DNA from: Phyllostachys edulis
Lineage: Eukaryota; Streptophyta; Magnoliopsida; Poales; Poaceae
Direction: 5' to 3'
Length of the DNA stretch: 64,000 bases
Assembly: GCA_036346405.1 (NCBI GenBank)
Contig: CM070548.1
Coordinates: 60,510,611 to 60,574,610 of the forward strand
Shown here: in pieces, positions 1 to 12,712 of the stretch
Layout: every line of letters starts with the position of its first letter
Numbering within the stretch: position 1 is the first letter of the stretch
Made by a program: the position numbers and the translations under genes
Notes under the pieces: generated by a model
The model's input: the letters and a program-made list of their open reading frames with translations, nothing else
Told to the model about the DNA's origin: nothing
The model's database searches: none

Positions 1-2640
1 TCTCCATCGATGTCGACACGGATTGCATCCGACCATGCTTGCCGACTCCAGCACCTTGCAGGCGTAGCTGCACTGGCACAAAGTGATCATGCCAGTAGCC
101 TACTTCACCTCGATCCCGAGGTAGTAACTCGTAAGTCGAGGCCGCCATGTCAACATGCTCATCATCCGGTCCTTGAACTCGGTGATGTCGTCGACACTTG
201 ACCAATTGATGATCAGGTCGTCGATGTACACCCCGACGAGCAGGAAAGTACCACCCTTTTCCCTCCGGTACACTATGTGCTCGATTTTGCTGCGTTCAAA
301 CTCGAGTGTCACCAACAGTCAGTCCATCTTGAGTTCAAGCTCGTGGCGCTTTGTCGCAGACCGTCGCAAAGGTTTTGCGCAGTTTTGAGCACCATGTGCC
401 CGTGCTTGTCATTGATGAAGCCAGGCGGTTGCTGCACGTACACCTCTTTGGCGAATTCACCATTGAGGAACGTCAATTTGACGTCTATGTGGTGGATTTC
501 CCAGCTGCCGTGTGCCGTCAGGGCGATCAGCATGCACACCATCTCCATGCGCGCCACGCACCGGCAAACGCTGAAATCCACCCCGCCTCTCGAAAGCATA
601 GCCTTTTGCAACCAAATGAGATTTGTACTTGACAATGTTACCTTCTAGATCTTTCTTTACCTTAAAGACCCACTTGAGCCCAATGGCTCGGTGTCCCACC
701 GAGTGCAAATGAACTCCCACGTGGAGTTCTCATGGATGGAACACATCTCATCCACCATGGCGTGCCTCCAAAGACGCCCCCGAAAGTGCCTGCTTGACGC
801 TATGCGGCTCGGGCGCAAAGATGCAGAGGCCACTATAGTCATCGCCACGATCGATGTCATGTCGTGAGACATCCGACACCATCCCGCATCGCAGCCGCAC
901 ACCCTCCGAAGTCATGCGATGCACTAGTGGGTGGGTAACCCACTCGACGCCGCCGGTGCAACCGCCGAGGAGGGCTTGTGTGTGGTTTCACCGTCATGTG
1001 CCACCGACTTGCGCCGATGTACGCCGCCATTGCCGCTCATCGAGCGCCATCCGCCACATGCTCGGTGGTGTACTGATGGTGAACGGTTCATGGCGTTGGG
1101 AGCACGACACGGACATTGCCTCCCAATCCCATTGCTTTCCTCTCGAACACAACATCACGGTGATGTGCCAGTATCTTGGGATCATAGACGCGGTAGGCCT
1201 TGGCACCCTCCTCGTAGCCAATGAATACCATCGGCGTTGACCGGTCCGACAGCTTCGTGATCTCGGGCTCGACCTTCTTGACGTGTGCAACGCATCCAAA
1301 CATCCGGAAGTAGCGCACATTGAGGCGCCGCTTGTGCCATGCCTCATACGACATCATGCCGTCGAGGCTCCGCATTGGCGCCTGGTTCAGTATGTGCACG
1401 GCGGTCTTCACCGCCTCGCCCGAGAACACAGCCGGCACGTGCATGCTTTTCAGCAGGTTGCGCGCCATATCGACGGTCGTCTAGTTCTGGTGCTCCACGA
1501 CACCGTTCTGTTGCGGTGATTAGGGAGCGGTGGTGTACCGCTTGATTCCATGCTCATTGCAGTAGTCGTCGAACTCAATGGAGTTGAACTCCCCGCCACG
1601 ATCCGTGCGGAACGCCTTGAGCTTAATGTCGCTCGCTTTCTCGAGAAGCGCCTTTGATCTTGCGAAGAACCCGAACGCCGCCCTTTGTCCCAGCATCTCC
1701 ACCCACATGTACCGCTGCGATCATCCACGATTAGCAAAAATACCGACACGCCGGTGTAGCGGTGTGATGGGATACATAGATCGCCATGCACCAATCTAGT
1801 CCGCGCTTCGCACTCAGAAGACGGCTTGAGGAACGGAGCCTCGATGTTGCTTGCCAAGCACACGTACCGCCATAGAATTTCTCCACGCGATCAATCATGG
1901 GCACGCCATCCACCATCTTCTTATCGACGAGATTGTGGAGCGCATCGGAAGTGCAAAATATAGTGCGCTTAGCGCTGCCATGCCACGCCGCTTTTGCTTG
2001 CAAGAGGGCACACCGGTGCGCCAGTTCAGGCCAATGTGTATAGCCTGCTCGACCGCAACACTCGTGCAGCCAGAGCCACCGCGATCGAATATGCACGCAC
2101 TCCCCCCTTGATGACAATCTTGTAGCCGCTTCTCGCCGAGCCAGTTCGAGGCTAATGATGTTACTCGAGCCGTGGTATGTAGTATACCTCGTGAGCACCC
2201 CCCTGGTTCTGTGATCGGTACATCATAGCGCTTTGCCGCAGATTCTACCACCGAAGTCATCACCGAACTTCATGGTGCCCTTCACCATTTCATCGAGCGA
2301 TGTGAGCGCCGACCGTTACCGGTCATGTGGTTATCGGGCGCTGTCGAGGTACCACACGCCACTCCTGCAAATATTCACCGGAACACTTTCTCCTCGCTGA
2401 GGAGCACCGCTTCCTGCTGCACGCCATCAGTCACTTGCATGAGCACATGGTGCTCGACCATGAGGAGCGTTGGTTGCTCCTCCTGAGCACGCGACAGGTT
2501 GGCCTCCTCCTTGCGTACGCGGCGCGGCTTACGACATTCACGAGCAAAGTGCCTGTAGATGCCGCAGTTGTAGAACTTGCCCATTCCACTGTTAGACGCG
2601 CCACCCTTTCCGCCGCTGGATGTGGCGTCCTTGCCGCCGC
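1..2640 (-). pseudogene. Copia pol remnant: zinc knuckle, integrase, reverse transcriptase
   Basis: This is the polyprotein that would copy and integrate the element. From right to left on the minus strand: a nucleocapsid zinc knuckle near 2534-2575 whose first cysteine is phenylalanine (FYNCGIYRHFAREC); a GAG-pre-integrase zone at about 1895-2263; integrase core at 1520-1708 with RTDRGGEF; the integrase C-terminal part at 1088-1468 (FGCVAHVKK, VFIGYEEGAKAYRVY); the connection to reverse transcriptase at 457-720 (WVFKVKK, LVAKGY); RT with HIDVKLTFLNGEF near 455-491 and the catalytic box YIDDLII near 217-228. The pieces lie in different frames with several stops, so it cannot make a full polyprotein. 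The window begins just after the YLGIEVK motif. Confidence 0.9.
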
Positions 2641-2919
2641 CCTTGCCATAGCGACTGTAGCAACGCTTATCGCCGCCGCTGTAGGACCGGAAAGGCGACT
2701 AGAGGGGGGGTGAATAGGAGCACGCCTAATTTTTCACCTTGATTAGATTCAACACAATATCACTCCAATAGCAACTGAAGCTATGAAGATCAACATTCAA
2801 GTACTACAGAGGACTTGTATTGAATCCAAATCAAAACCCCAAGCAAAACACCCAAAACTCAAATCACAAAGAGTTGGGCTACGACCTCTCAAATTGGCAA
2901 GTTGATTTTTGCCTTAGCG

Positions 2920-2997
2920 GTCGACCTTCTCAAATGGGCGGTCCGACCGCTACAAGGGGCGGTTTGACCTCGATATTGGCGGTCCGACCGCCACCGA
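2920..2997. repeat. Palindromic minisatellite in the 3' LTR
   Basis: Repeats of the word ggcggtccgaccgc, spaced by about 25 bases, form short self-complementary units. The partner array in the other LTR is 9788-9957 and is longer. Such palindromic arrays in the LTR fit the Sirevirus assignment. Confidence 0.7.
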
Positions 2998-3732
2998 CGA
3001 TAAATGTAAAATAAGCACGATGACCAAAAACCAAAACGAAAATCGGTCTAACTTTTGATCCGTAAGGCTAAACTCCACGAAATTTGAAACACACCTTCTT
3101 AAAGATATTAGGAACCTATTCCAATCAAGACCGCAGAGATCCATACCAAAGTTCCTATCTTTTTTCAGTTTGAACGAAGGTGGGTTCAAAACCGAAATAA
3201 ATGCTAAAACTGTGATTGAGATGATTTCGTGGAGGAATCAATCCAAGATGGCTAAGGATGGTCTCCCATACATCTTAGCACTCTCAATTACAGTGAAGAA
3301 TCAAGCTAAAAGCTCTCAAGAGCAAAACCCTCAAAATCACCCTTTCTTCACTAAAACCGCAAAACCTAAACTTAGATCCAAAAGCTTGCTCGTGGGTGGA
3401 TGATTATCAAAATGGCTTTAGATCATACCCCACACATCCCAGCAAGCAAGATCAAGAGGAAAACCAAGTAAAAACTTCGGATCAAGAAAAGCCCCAAAAC
3501 ATCAAATAGGAGGATGAACACAAAGAGACTCATCTCAAGAGATTTGGATGGATTGATTTGAGATGAATGATTGTTGTTTACAGCCACCCACATGGAGGAC
3601 AAAGCCTCTCCAAGAGCACTCACTCAATCCTCTCTAGAACCCTAGCTCTCCTCCTTTCATCCCCAAACCCTAAAACACAAAAATTAGGGTTACAAATGGC
3701 CAAAAGGTCTATAGTGCAACCAGCGCTTAGCC

Positions 3733-3741
3733 CTTATATAG
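3733..3741 (-). promoter_or_regulatory. Probable TATA box of the 3' LTR
   Basis: The minus strand reads TATATAAGG inside the LTR, and the same word is conserved at 10703-10711 in the other LTR. It is the best candidate core promoter of the element. Confidence 0.55.
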
Positions 3742-4913
3742 TGGAGGCTAGATCCTAGAGAATATTCCATTAGGCACCCATTAAACCCTAACACACAATG
3801 GGTTAACACACGACGCATCTCAAAGCGCCATCTTCATCATCGATTGATCTAAACCGCTTCACCATAAGCCGACTCGCCATGTTTAGCCAAAGGTCACCAA
3901 GGCGGTATTTGGTGAAATTACCAAAAACCCTTCTCGATCCTTCTCTAAAGACCGAGTCCACAGATCGTGAAGCAATCCCACGCCGCCACGTAGGTTGATC
4001 AACGGCTCCATGTCGCCAAGTCTCTTCCGTCCCGATCCCACCGCACCATCGAGCACTTGCAACGACTCGCGCCGCTTGATCTAACCAACAGACCGAACCG
4101 CCTGCTCGGTCATCCATGTCCATTCTCAAGGCCCGCTTGAGTCCTCTAACCTCACCTGAATCCTTGATCGCTCGACCTCACCAAACTTAGTCCTCGACCT
4201 CCTCGCCGACCGCCATAGACCTACAAGCCACCGCACAACAATAGACCAACAAACCGTTTCTGGGAACAAGTTCTTCACAACTTGACCCACGTTAGCCAAA
4301 ACATGCATCATGCAACACATATGCAATGGCAACCATGAACTTGACCTAACAATCACAAATCGCCGCCACACGGCCAAGCGAACAAGCCAAAATGGTCAAC
4401 CGCCACTATGGCCGGCCTCGACCGCTTTCCAAAATGGTCTGACCGCCAACCAAAACCGGTCGACCGCCACCAGACTTAGCCAAATTTCTCCCCGAAATCC
4501 CAAACTCTCTCGAATTTTCAATCAAATAGAACTTTTCCCGAAGCTCCAAAATTATAGGACCAAGTGCGTAAGAACCTCTCACTTGCCTACACCCTCTATT
4601 TTTGGCCCACTCTAAAATCCAAAGTCAATAAGGTTGCTTGGACCGACCGCCTGTAAAGCCGGCCGATCCGCTTCCATCACGGCCGATCGCTTCCATCACG
4701 GCCCGATCACACTCGGCTTGGCCTCGACCGCAAAGAACCAAACCAACAAATCAACACAGGTATGGCCGGTCCGACCGCCACCATGGTTTGGCCGACACCA
4801 GAGGCCTCGACAGAATCGAGCAACGCCAAAACGGGTGATTCCAAGAACCCTCAACGCCATTGGCAATTGTCTCATCATCCTAAGATCATGGGCATATCCC
4901 CATGATATCCACA

Positions 4914-5415
4914 ATCTCCCTTGATGAACACATTGGCAATCTCTCGAAAATGTAAGTTTGAGGTTTGAAAATTAAAAACTAGACGCTGCAAGAAGGCACA
5001 ACTTGGTCCATTAGCAAGAGAAAGCAATGGAAATGATCAAGTGGCTTCAAAATAGCATGGGCAAGTGAGATACAAAGAAAAGAAAGCAAGAAAGCTTCCA
5101 ATTCCAGAGAATCGACAAAAATCTCACTTAAGGTCCATATGAAAGAACAATTGTTCTATTTGACCTTAGATCATTGTGAGGCTTTAAGATTTGCAATTCA
5201 AGTTCGAAAAGGCAATAAGACCAAAAGAATGCAATATGAATGCATGAATGCTCCCCCTCACTATGATCAACATTTTTCAAGAGAGAGTTTTAAATTTTCA
5301 ATTTCTCCAAATCTCTCCAAAAAGCTCCTAACTTCTCCCCCTTACAAAACTTCTCCCCCATAACCAACAAGTTCTTTATTAACATTACATTTTCGCTATA
5401 TCTTCTCCCCCTTTG
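4914..5415 (-). promoter_or_regulatory. Polypurine tract plus a cluster of extra polypurine tracts
   Basis: Beside the 3' LTR the minus strand reads AAGGGAGAT (4914-4923), the plus-strand primer site. Further purine runs with the core GGGGGAG occur near 5250, 5336, 5354 and 5407, with another near 6083. Repeated polypurine tracts upstream of the 3' LTR are described for Sireviruses. Confidence 0.7.
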
Positions 5416-7479
5416 ACAATGGATTCATCAAGGAATCATCCCTTCCTCTCATCCAGAGATGACAAATGCACAAGCAAGGAAGAAGAAGAAAGAGCATGCA
5501 TGAAATGCAATGGGGTGGCTTCATTTTTGTTTTGATTTTGCAATTTTTAGGTAAAAGAAGCTTTGGAGATTACTCAATTGAACAGGCTAGCATTTCTACC
5601 ATTACTCAAGATACAATAAGCCTGACAAAGCTAGCAAGATCATATTAAGACATATATAGCAAAGCTATGCTAAAAGCTCAATATATCACATGTTGTTGGA
5701 TTAAATTAAGCAATGCTTTAAAATTAGCAAATTCAACAACAGCTTATCCTAAAGTGATAATGGCCATGTCAGAATGTCATTGTGAGAACCAAAAGCTAGC
5801 AAAGGCCATCTAGGAGACAAAAGTCATGAAATGAATCATTTAGCTCAAAATGCCTCAAAAGCCCAAATTTCAACTGTTTTTCATTTGCAATGAATATTCA
5901 AGTTGATTAAAGGTCTATCTTAGTAAAGAAGGTCCCGGACTAGGAGCCATCCACAACCTCTTCCTAAGCTTTAACCAATTTTGACAATTTGATTTTTAGC
6001 CATGTGCTAGATCTCAAGCCTTCTTGCCACCATCTCAAGCACAAAAGTTTAAAAGAGTGGTCTAGGTCATCCAAAACTCCCCCTGAGTTCATGCCTAGTA
6101 CAATGGCAAGCCGTCTCATGAGAAAGAATTGGTGAGATCAGTTTTTTTCGCACAAAAGAGATCATTTTTGATTTTGCACAAGGGCTGTTTTAGATTCTTT
6201 AATGAACTGAAAGCTCAAAAGATGTTCAATTCTAGATTCCAGAGCTAACAAAGCAATTTTGACAGGGCCAATGTCACAAAAGGATCACTAATTGTGTAAC
6301 TAGCTAAAAGATCCACAAATTGTAATTTTCAGTTCAAGTTATTTCAAAAGTTCTAGCTCATTTAGCAAAGACATTGCTGCACATGTAAAAGCATGATAAT
6401 TCTAGCAAGTCAAAGATCTAGACACAATCTTGAGCAAGAATTGAAATACCAAAGCTCAAGAGGGTAATAAGCAAAGCTTCATCAATTTAAAAGATGAGTA
6501 GTAAAGCTTATATTACAATGCATCTTTTTGGATTTTTCATATATATGCAATATGATACAATGAGATGCACAAAAGACTTAAAAGCCTAAAAAGATCAAGA
6601 AGATCAAAAAGATCCAAGAAGATACCACTTGAAGAAGGTATCGAAAAGATCCACAAAAGTTCACATGAACAAGGAAGCTCAGATGAACAAGGAAATTTCA
6701 AACGAACTAACTCCCCTCAAACCAACCCATAGGGATAAATTATCCCTAACTTGCTTCTCAAGGTGGCAAACCTTGTTGGGTCTAAAAAGGTTTTGAGAGG
6801 AAAACCCGCCAAAAGTGCTAGAAACTCCACAAGATAGCATAAAGACTTCAAACACCACACGATCTCTAGGAAGACAACTCAAAAGCTAGGGAGCGAAACA
6901 CCAACACTAAAGCCTACAGCAAATTCAAAACCCGCTAAGACTAGTGATTGGGAGACAAGCTCGACCTAGGCAAAGGAGAAGAGTGCATCCTAGAAAATCA
7001 TGGGATAAGAAGAATGTCTAGAAAGGACACGCATAGAACAAAGCCTCCTATCTACCCTGAACACAACAAGCCCAATACCTAACATGAACCAGATGCAATG
7101 CAAGGTAGACCAGGGATACCAAACAGCAATGTAAGGTATAGAAGCTCGAACCTGAGTGACACTGCTTGGCAGTGAGATGTAGCGATGATGAATGAAGGTT
7201 CATTCCTTGAAGCTCCAGAAAGTAGTTGCGCTCACTCATCATCCTCATCTCAAATTCCTTCGTCTCCAAGAAGTGATAGCCAGCATTGAATGCATAAATG
7301 AAGAAGAACCAACAGCTGGAGTCTTTGACCACTAGTTGGACCACATGTTCTTCTTCTCAACTGAAAAGGCAAACATGTGAAAGCACCAATCATGAAAGCA
7401 CATGCCTCTTGGAGGCCATCGTTGAGGTGGAGAACCATCAAGTGTCCCGATCATGTGATGAAGCAAAAGATCGGAATCT
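5416..7479. other. Non-coding spacer between gag and the 3' LTR side
   Basis: This is A-rich DNA with only short chance reading frames. No pol domain is recognisable in any frame. It fits the long untranslated stretch of a gag-only element. Confidence 0.6.
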
Positions 7480-9534
7480 TTAAGTCCATGTTCTCCCACC
7501 CGTGTTCTTGGTACCTACACAAGTGAAAGGCAAGGTGTCCGAAGTCTTGGGTCCCGAAGGGTTAGAGAGCGAATGCTTGGGAACCCAAACCTTGGACACA
7601 CCACCACCGTGAGGCAATGAACCATTATGTGAGTTAGCATGATGCAAATGATGGTCCATGCAAGAAGATCCAACATCAACCTTGAAGGCTCGCCATGAGT
7701 GGACAACTCGATGAGGAAAACGAGGTCCATCTCTAGAAAAGCTGCAATGGCCTTGCTTGAAAGCACCATGATGAGAACCAATGAAGCACCAATGGAACTC
7801 ACACATCCTCGCCGTGGTGTGTACTCGATGAACAAAACAAGGTCCACCTCTTGGAAAACGGCGAAATCTCGCCGGAGCAGCTCGTGGACCAAAACCAAAA
7901 CTATGCGAACCATGTCCATGGTGCCGTTTCGACACCACTAGAAAAGGTGTCAAAGAAGCCATCAACAAATCGAGCCCTCGTGCTTGGCTCTTTAGTGTGC
8001 ATGTCATGAGAAAGACTATGCCCACTAGGAGACTTAGAAGCATGAGCTCGACGCAAATGTTTTGCACGCCGAAAATGTAAATCTACATGATGTCCATTCT
8101 TCCCACAAAATGAGCATCGTGTAAAGGTCTACTAGTAGACACGGTCCGAGAGGACGAAGCACCATTATGGCTCAAAGAAGAAGTCCTGGAAGAACTAGCA
8201 TCATGACTCGTCCTCAGACGACACTAGACCCACACATGCCATGAGAAAGGCTATGTGTGTTCCTAGAGGTACGACGACGACTCGACGCTCATGTTTCAAA
8301 TGGCTAAAGCAAAACCCAAGAGTGTGTCCATTCTTCTTATAAAGGTGCAATGGTACTTCTCTTTGAAGATTTAGTACCATTTGAGAGAGAAGCACCTTTG
8401 TCTCTAGAAATACGTTGGACAACACAAGAAGAGTCGAACTCACCAAAGAAGAGCTATCCAAACCGATGCCACAAAAACCAACATCAAGTGACTCACATTT
8501 GGCACAAGAAGACTTCAACTCCGAATGTAAAGAAGCAAGAGAGATCTTTAAAACATCAATCTCAGAGTGAAGGCAAATACAAGAGTCACAAGATTTGGCG
8601 TTCATATCATCGCGCAAAGACTCAACCTCGCTCTTCAATGAAATGCAAGATGTGCAAGAAATTAATGATGCTTTCAATTAAGCATACAGCTCAAAGCATC
8701 AATTTCAGTTTCTAAACAAGCACAATTCTTGCAAGAGACTAAACCATCCTAAGCAATTTTTCATGTTCTAAGCACATGCTACAAGGCCTCGCTCAATTTC
8801 AATCATCTCACCCTAGCATTTTCTAATTGCTCAAGATGCATGGAATTAGTCAATTTAAGCTTCTCAATTTCAGCAAGCATGCCTACACAAGAATCACAAT
8901 CATTTCTACCCATAGATCTAATATTGCCTATTTCTAACTTAGCATTATCAAGCTCATGATGTAAGGCAATACAAGAATCACATGGTATAGAAACATTTGA
9001 TTTCAAAATTTCATTTTCAGATTTTAGGCATGCAAGAGAATTATTCAAGTCTTCCATGTCTACAAGCAATGAATCATAAGCAATCATGGATGTTTTTAAT
9101 TTGGAGAGCTCATGAGACAAATCATCCTTTTCTTTTTCTAGCAATTTCATTTTCTTCCTAAGAGCATGCAATTTATATTCATATGAAATCAAGCCATCAA
9201 TGAGTTTTTCTTTGCTCACCTTGCTTAGCTTGAGTAGGGGATCATCCTCGGAAGAATCATCACTATCATCCTCAAAAAGCTCTTCATTATGCTCATCCTC
9301 ACAAGCTACAAAGGCATGTGCCAACAGCTCCTTCTCTTCAAGCTCTAAGCAAATCTCATCTCTCAAACTAGGACAATCAAAACAAAAGAATTTGCTACAA
9401 ATATCACGAAGAAATCCTCCTTCATTGACCACATAAAATCAGATGTTCAAGCCTCTTGTCACGACGGACAACAATGGCAGAAGAACCACGATAAGAAGCA
9501 AAGAAGCGCTCACAAGTCCTCATAATAGTCGCCA
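7480..9534 (-). pseudogene. Sirevirus-type gag-like coiled-coil protein, broken
   Basis: Probable start ATG at 9534, about 40 bases inside the primer site; the first 40 codons or so (MATIMRTCERFF...) end at a stop. The main block at 8803-9432 (209 codons) has an acidic stretch (ELFEDDSDDSSEDD) followed by a long charged coiled coil with spaced CDSC motifs. Block 8201-8677 continues with more CDSC-type repeats and ends with a degenerate knuckle (LYKKNGHTLGFCF) and SHLKHERR. Block 7480-8067 is rich in Arg, Gly and His, with RFRRFPRGGPCF and a tail GGVSKVWVPKH. Blocks of this kind occur in gag proteins of grass Sirevirus-like elements. The capsid-like N-terminal domain seems to be missing, and frame breaks separate the blocks. 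Confidence 0.65.
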
Positions 9535-9572
9535 TGCTCAAAGATCAGTTAAGATCACAAAAGAGCAAACTT

Positions 9573-9585
9573 GGCTCTGATACCA
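9573..9585 (-). promoter_or_regulatory. tRNA-Met primer binding site
   Basis: The minus strand reads TGGTATCAGAGCC, two bases from the LTR end. This is the standard initiator-methionine tRNA site of plant Copia elements and fixes the minus-strand orientation. Confidence 0.9.
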
Positions 9586-9787
9586 ATTGTAGGACCGGAA
9601 AGGTGACTAGAGGGGGGGGGGTGAATAGGAGCACGCCTAATTTTTCACCTTGATTAGATTCAACACAATATCACTCCAATAGCAACGGAAGCTATGAAGA
9701 TCAACATTCAAGTACTGCAGAGGACTTGTATTGAATCCAAATCAAAACCCCAAGCAAAACACCCAAAAACTCAAATCACAAAGAGTT

Positions 9788-9957
9788 GGGCGGTCAGACC
9801 TCTCAAATTGATGGGTTGATTTTTTGCCTAGCGGTCAGACCTCTCAAATGGGCGGTCTGACCGCTACAAGGGGCGGTCTGACCTCTGATATTGGTGGTCT
9901 GACCGCTACAAGGGGCGGTCTGACCTCTGATATTGGCGGTCTGACCGCTAGCCTGAC
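9788..9957. repeat. Palindromic minisatellite in the 5' LTR
   Basis: Five or more copies of ggcggtctgaccgc alternate with ctacaagg and tgatatt spacers. Each core pairs with itself. This copy keeps the CTG form where the other LTR often shows CCG. Confidence 0.75.
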
Positions 9958-10702
9958 GATGAACATGTAAAATCAGACAGACATACCAAACCAAAAACGA
10001 AAATCGGTCTAACTTTTGATCCGTAAGGCCAAACTCCACGAAATTTGAAACACACATTCTTAAATATATTAGGAACCTATTCCAATCAAATATTGCAGAG
10101 ATCCATGCCAAAGTTCCTATCTTTTTCAGTTTGAACGAAGGTGGGTTCAAAACCGAGCCAAATGCGAAAACTGTGATTGAGATGATTTCGTGGGAGGAAT
10201 AAATCCAAGATGGCTAAGTATGGTCTCCCATACATCTTAGCACTCTCAATCAAAGGAAGAATTAAGCCAAAAGCTCTCAAGAGTAAAACCCCAAAAAATC
10301 ACCTTTTCTTCACTAAAACCGGGCAAAACCTAAACTTAGATCCAAAAGCTTGCTCGTGGGTGGATGATTATCAAAATGGCTTTAGATCATACCCCACACA
10401 TCCCAGCAAGCAAGATCAAGAGGAAAAACCAAGTAAAAACTCCTGGATTAAGAAAAGCCCCAAAAATATCAAATAGGGAGGATGAACACAAAGAGACTCA
10501 TCTCAAGAGATTTGGATGGATTGATTTGAGATGAATGATTGTTGTTTACAGCCACTCCACATGGAGGACAAAGCTCTATCCAAGAGCACTCACTCTCAAT
10601 CCCTCTCTAGAACCCTAGCTCTCCTCCTTTCATCCCCAAACCCTAAAACAAAAAATTAGGGTTACAAATGGCCAAAAGGTCTATAGTGCAACCAGCACTT
10701 AG

Positions 10703-10711
10703 CCCTTATAT
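10703..10711 (-). promoter_or_regulatory. Probable TATA box of the 5' LTR
   Basis: The minus strand reads TATATAAGG. As this is the 5' LTR, this copy would drive the genomic transcript. Confidence 0.55.
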
Positions 10712-11861
10712 AGTGGAGGCTAGATCCTAGAGAATATTCCATTAGGGCACCCATTAAACCCTAACACACAATGGGTTAACACACGCACGTATCTCAAAGC
10801 GCTATCTTCATCATTGATTGACCTAAACCGCTTCACCATGCGCCAACCCGCGCCGCGGTTTAGCCAAAAGGTCACCAAGGCGGTATTTGGTGAAATTACC
10901 AAAATACCCCTTCTCGATCCTTCTCCAAAAGACCGAGTCCACAGATCGTGAAGCAATCCCATGCTTCGCCACGTAGGTTGATCAACGGCCCATGTCGCCA
11001 AGTCTCCCGTCCGGATCCCACCGCACCATCGAGCACTTGTAACGACTCTGCCCGCTTGATCCAACCAATCGCCAATCGCCTGCTCGTCATCCATATCCAT
11101 TCGCGCCCGCTTGAGTCCTCGACCACCCGATCCTTGATCGTTTCGACCTCGGCTTCCAAGCTTAGTCCCGATCCTTCTCGCCACGACCGTCATAGACCGC
11201 AAGCCACCGCACAAAGAATAGACCAACAAACCGCTTCCGGAACAAGTTCTTCACAACTTGACCCACGTTAGCAAAACATGCATCATGCAACACATATGCA
11301 ATGACAACCATGAACGTGACCTAACAACCACAAATCGCCGCCACGCTGGCCGGCGAACAAGCCAAACCGTCAAACTACCACCATGGCGGCCCGATCGCCC
11401 CAAAACGGTCCGACCGCCAACCAAAACCGGTTCGACCGCCACCCAGACTTAGCCAAATTTCTCCCCGAAACCAAACTCTTTAGAATTTTCAATCAAATAG
11501 AACTTTTCCCTAGAAGCTCCAAAATTATGGGACCAAGTGCGTAAGAACCTCTCACTTGCCTACACCCTCTATTTTTGGCCCACCCAAAATCCAAAGTCAA
11601 TAAGGTTGCCGGTCGACCGCCAGCAAAGCCGGCCAGACGCTTCCATCACGGCCCGATCACACTCGCCGGTCTCGACCGCCAAAGAACTAAACCAAGAAAT
11701 CAACACAGATGGCCGGTCTGACCGCCACCATGGCTTCTGGCCGACCGCTAGAGGCTCGACAGAATCGAGCAACGCCAAAACGGTGATTCTCGCAAACCTC
11801 AACGCCATTGCCAATTGTCTCATCATCCTAAGATCATGGGCATATCCCCATGATATCCACA

Positions 11862-12570
11862 GCCGCCATCATCGGCCTTGTCGCCAGCTGGCTTTCCACC
11901 GCCGGAGGAGTTCTCGCCTTGCTCGCGCTTCTTCATGTGTGCAAGCCATTCCTCCTCGGTGAGGAGCAGGCAGCTCTTAGAGCCGCCCGTGTTGCCAAGG
12001 TCGAGACGATCCTCAGCGGCCTTGAGTCGCCCAGTCAGTTCCTCCACAGACAACGTGTCCAAATCCATAAGAGTTTCAATGCAATGCTATCTGGGAGTAC
12101 CTGGGCGGTACCACGCGCAGAAACTTCTCCACAGCCATCTCCTCATCGAGCTTGTCACCGAGGATGTGGAGTTGTTGACGAGCCCGGTGAGCCTCATGGC
12201 AAAATCGTCCACCGACTCATTGCCGTGGAACGCAATGTTTCTCGAACTCCTTATGAGCGATCGATCCTGGCCTTGCGCACACGCGCCACGCCCATGCACA
12301 TGGTTTTGATGGCATCCCATGCCTCCTTGGCGCCTCCTTGATGGCGAGTGTGAGAGCATCTCCGGTGGTATTGCTCGAAGAATTGCCTCCAGCGCCATGC
12401 GGTCCTCATGGAAGTCAGCGTCGTCATACGCGACTGCATCCCACAGGCCTCGCCTGCATCATGACCTTCATCATGAGAGCCCAGTCTCCGTAGTTGGTTC
12501 GCAAAGATCGGCATCGTGCCGAGCCCCGACGCCTCACCACCGGGCGACATGCGTCTAATCGAGGCCATTG
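11862..12570 (-). pseudogene. Copia gag remnant (UBN2/Retrotran_gag_2 type)
   Basis: This is the capsid-type gene of the outer Copia element. Seen on the minus strand: AKEAWDAIKTM near 12330, ESVDDFAMRLTGLVNN near 12180-12230, and then DLDTLSVEELTGRLKAAEDR at 12010-12068, followed by a hydrophilic tail (GKPAGDKADDGG) that meets the insertion point. These phrases are typical of plant Copia gag proteins of the UBN2 family. Frame changes between the three blocks show that it is broken. The interrupted tail resumes at 2679 and runs into the zinc knuckle. Confidence 0.85.
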
Positions 12571-12698
12571 CCACATGCGCCGCCGCTGTTATCGCGGGTC
12601 TGAGGAAGCTCTGGTGACTTGGACCTCGGCGGCGACTTGAACCTCGGTGGCGACCTCAAGCCATCTTGCGACATCCTCACAGGTACGGGAGCAACGAA

Positions 12699-12710
12699 CC
12701 TTTGATACCA
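12699..12710 (-). promoter_or_regulatory. Primer binding site of the outer Copia element
   Basis: The minus strand reads TGGTATCAAAGG two bases inside the LTR end. It resembles the initiator-tRNA-Met primer site of plant Copia elements (TGGTATCAGAGC) with one difference near its end. Confidence 0.65.
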
Positions 12711-12712
12711 CT

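Larger units (their letters stand above)
2680..4913 (-). repeat. 3' LTR of the Sirevirus-like element
   Basis: This is a 2234-bp terminal repeat, similar along its whole length to 9588-11861 but with many small differences, so the insertion is not very recent. On the minus strand it starts TGTGGATATCATGGGG and ends GGTCCTACA. Confidence 0.9.
2680..11861 (-). mobile_element. Complete non-autonomous Sirevirus-like LTR retrotransposon (gag only)
   Basis: Both LTRs are present (2680-4913 and 9588-11861), starting TGTGGATATC and ending CCTACA on the minus strand. The target duplication GCCGC is perfect. Next to the right LTR is a tRNA-Met primer site, and next to the left LTR a polypurine tract. 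The 4.7-kb interior has a coiled-coil gag-like region (about 7480-9534) but I find no protease, integrase or reverse transcriptase. Clustered extra polypurine tracts before the 3' LTR, palindromic repeats in the LTR, and the junction word actagagggggggtgaatag are known Sirevirus (SIRE/Maximus Copia) features. It would depend on enzymes from a related full element. Confidence 0.85.
9588..11861 (-). repeat. 5' LTR of the Sirevirus-like element
   Basis: This is a 2274-bp terminal repeat, the partner of 2680-4913. It borders the primer binding site on its left and the target duplication GCCGC on its right. Confidence 0.9.

Noticed and set aside
9788..9957. Regularly spaced short repeats resembling a CRISPR array
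   Set aside because: The repeats are short palindromes with nearly constant spacers inside a plant LTR. The genome is eukaryotic, and the same array occurs in the partner LTR.
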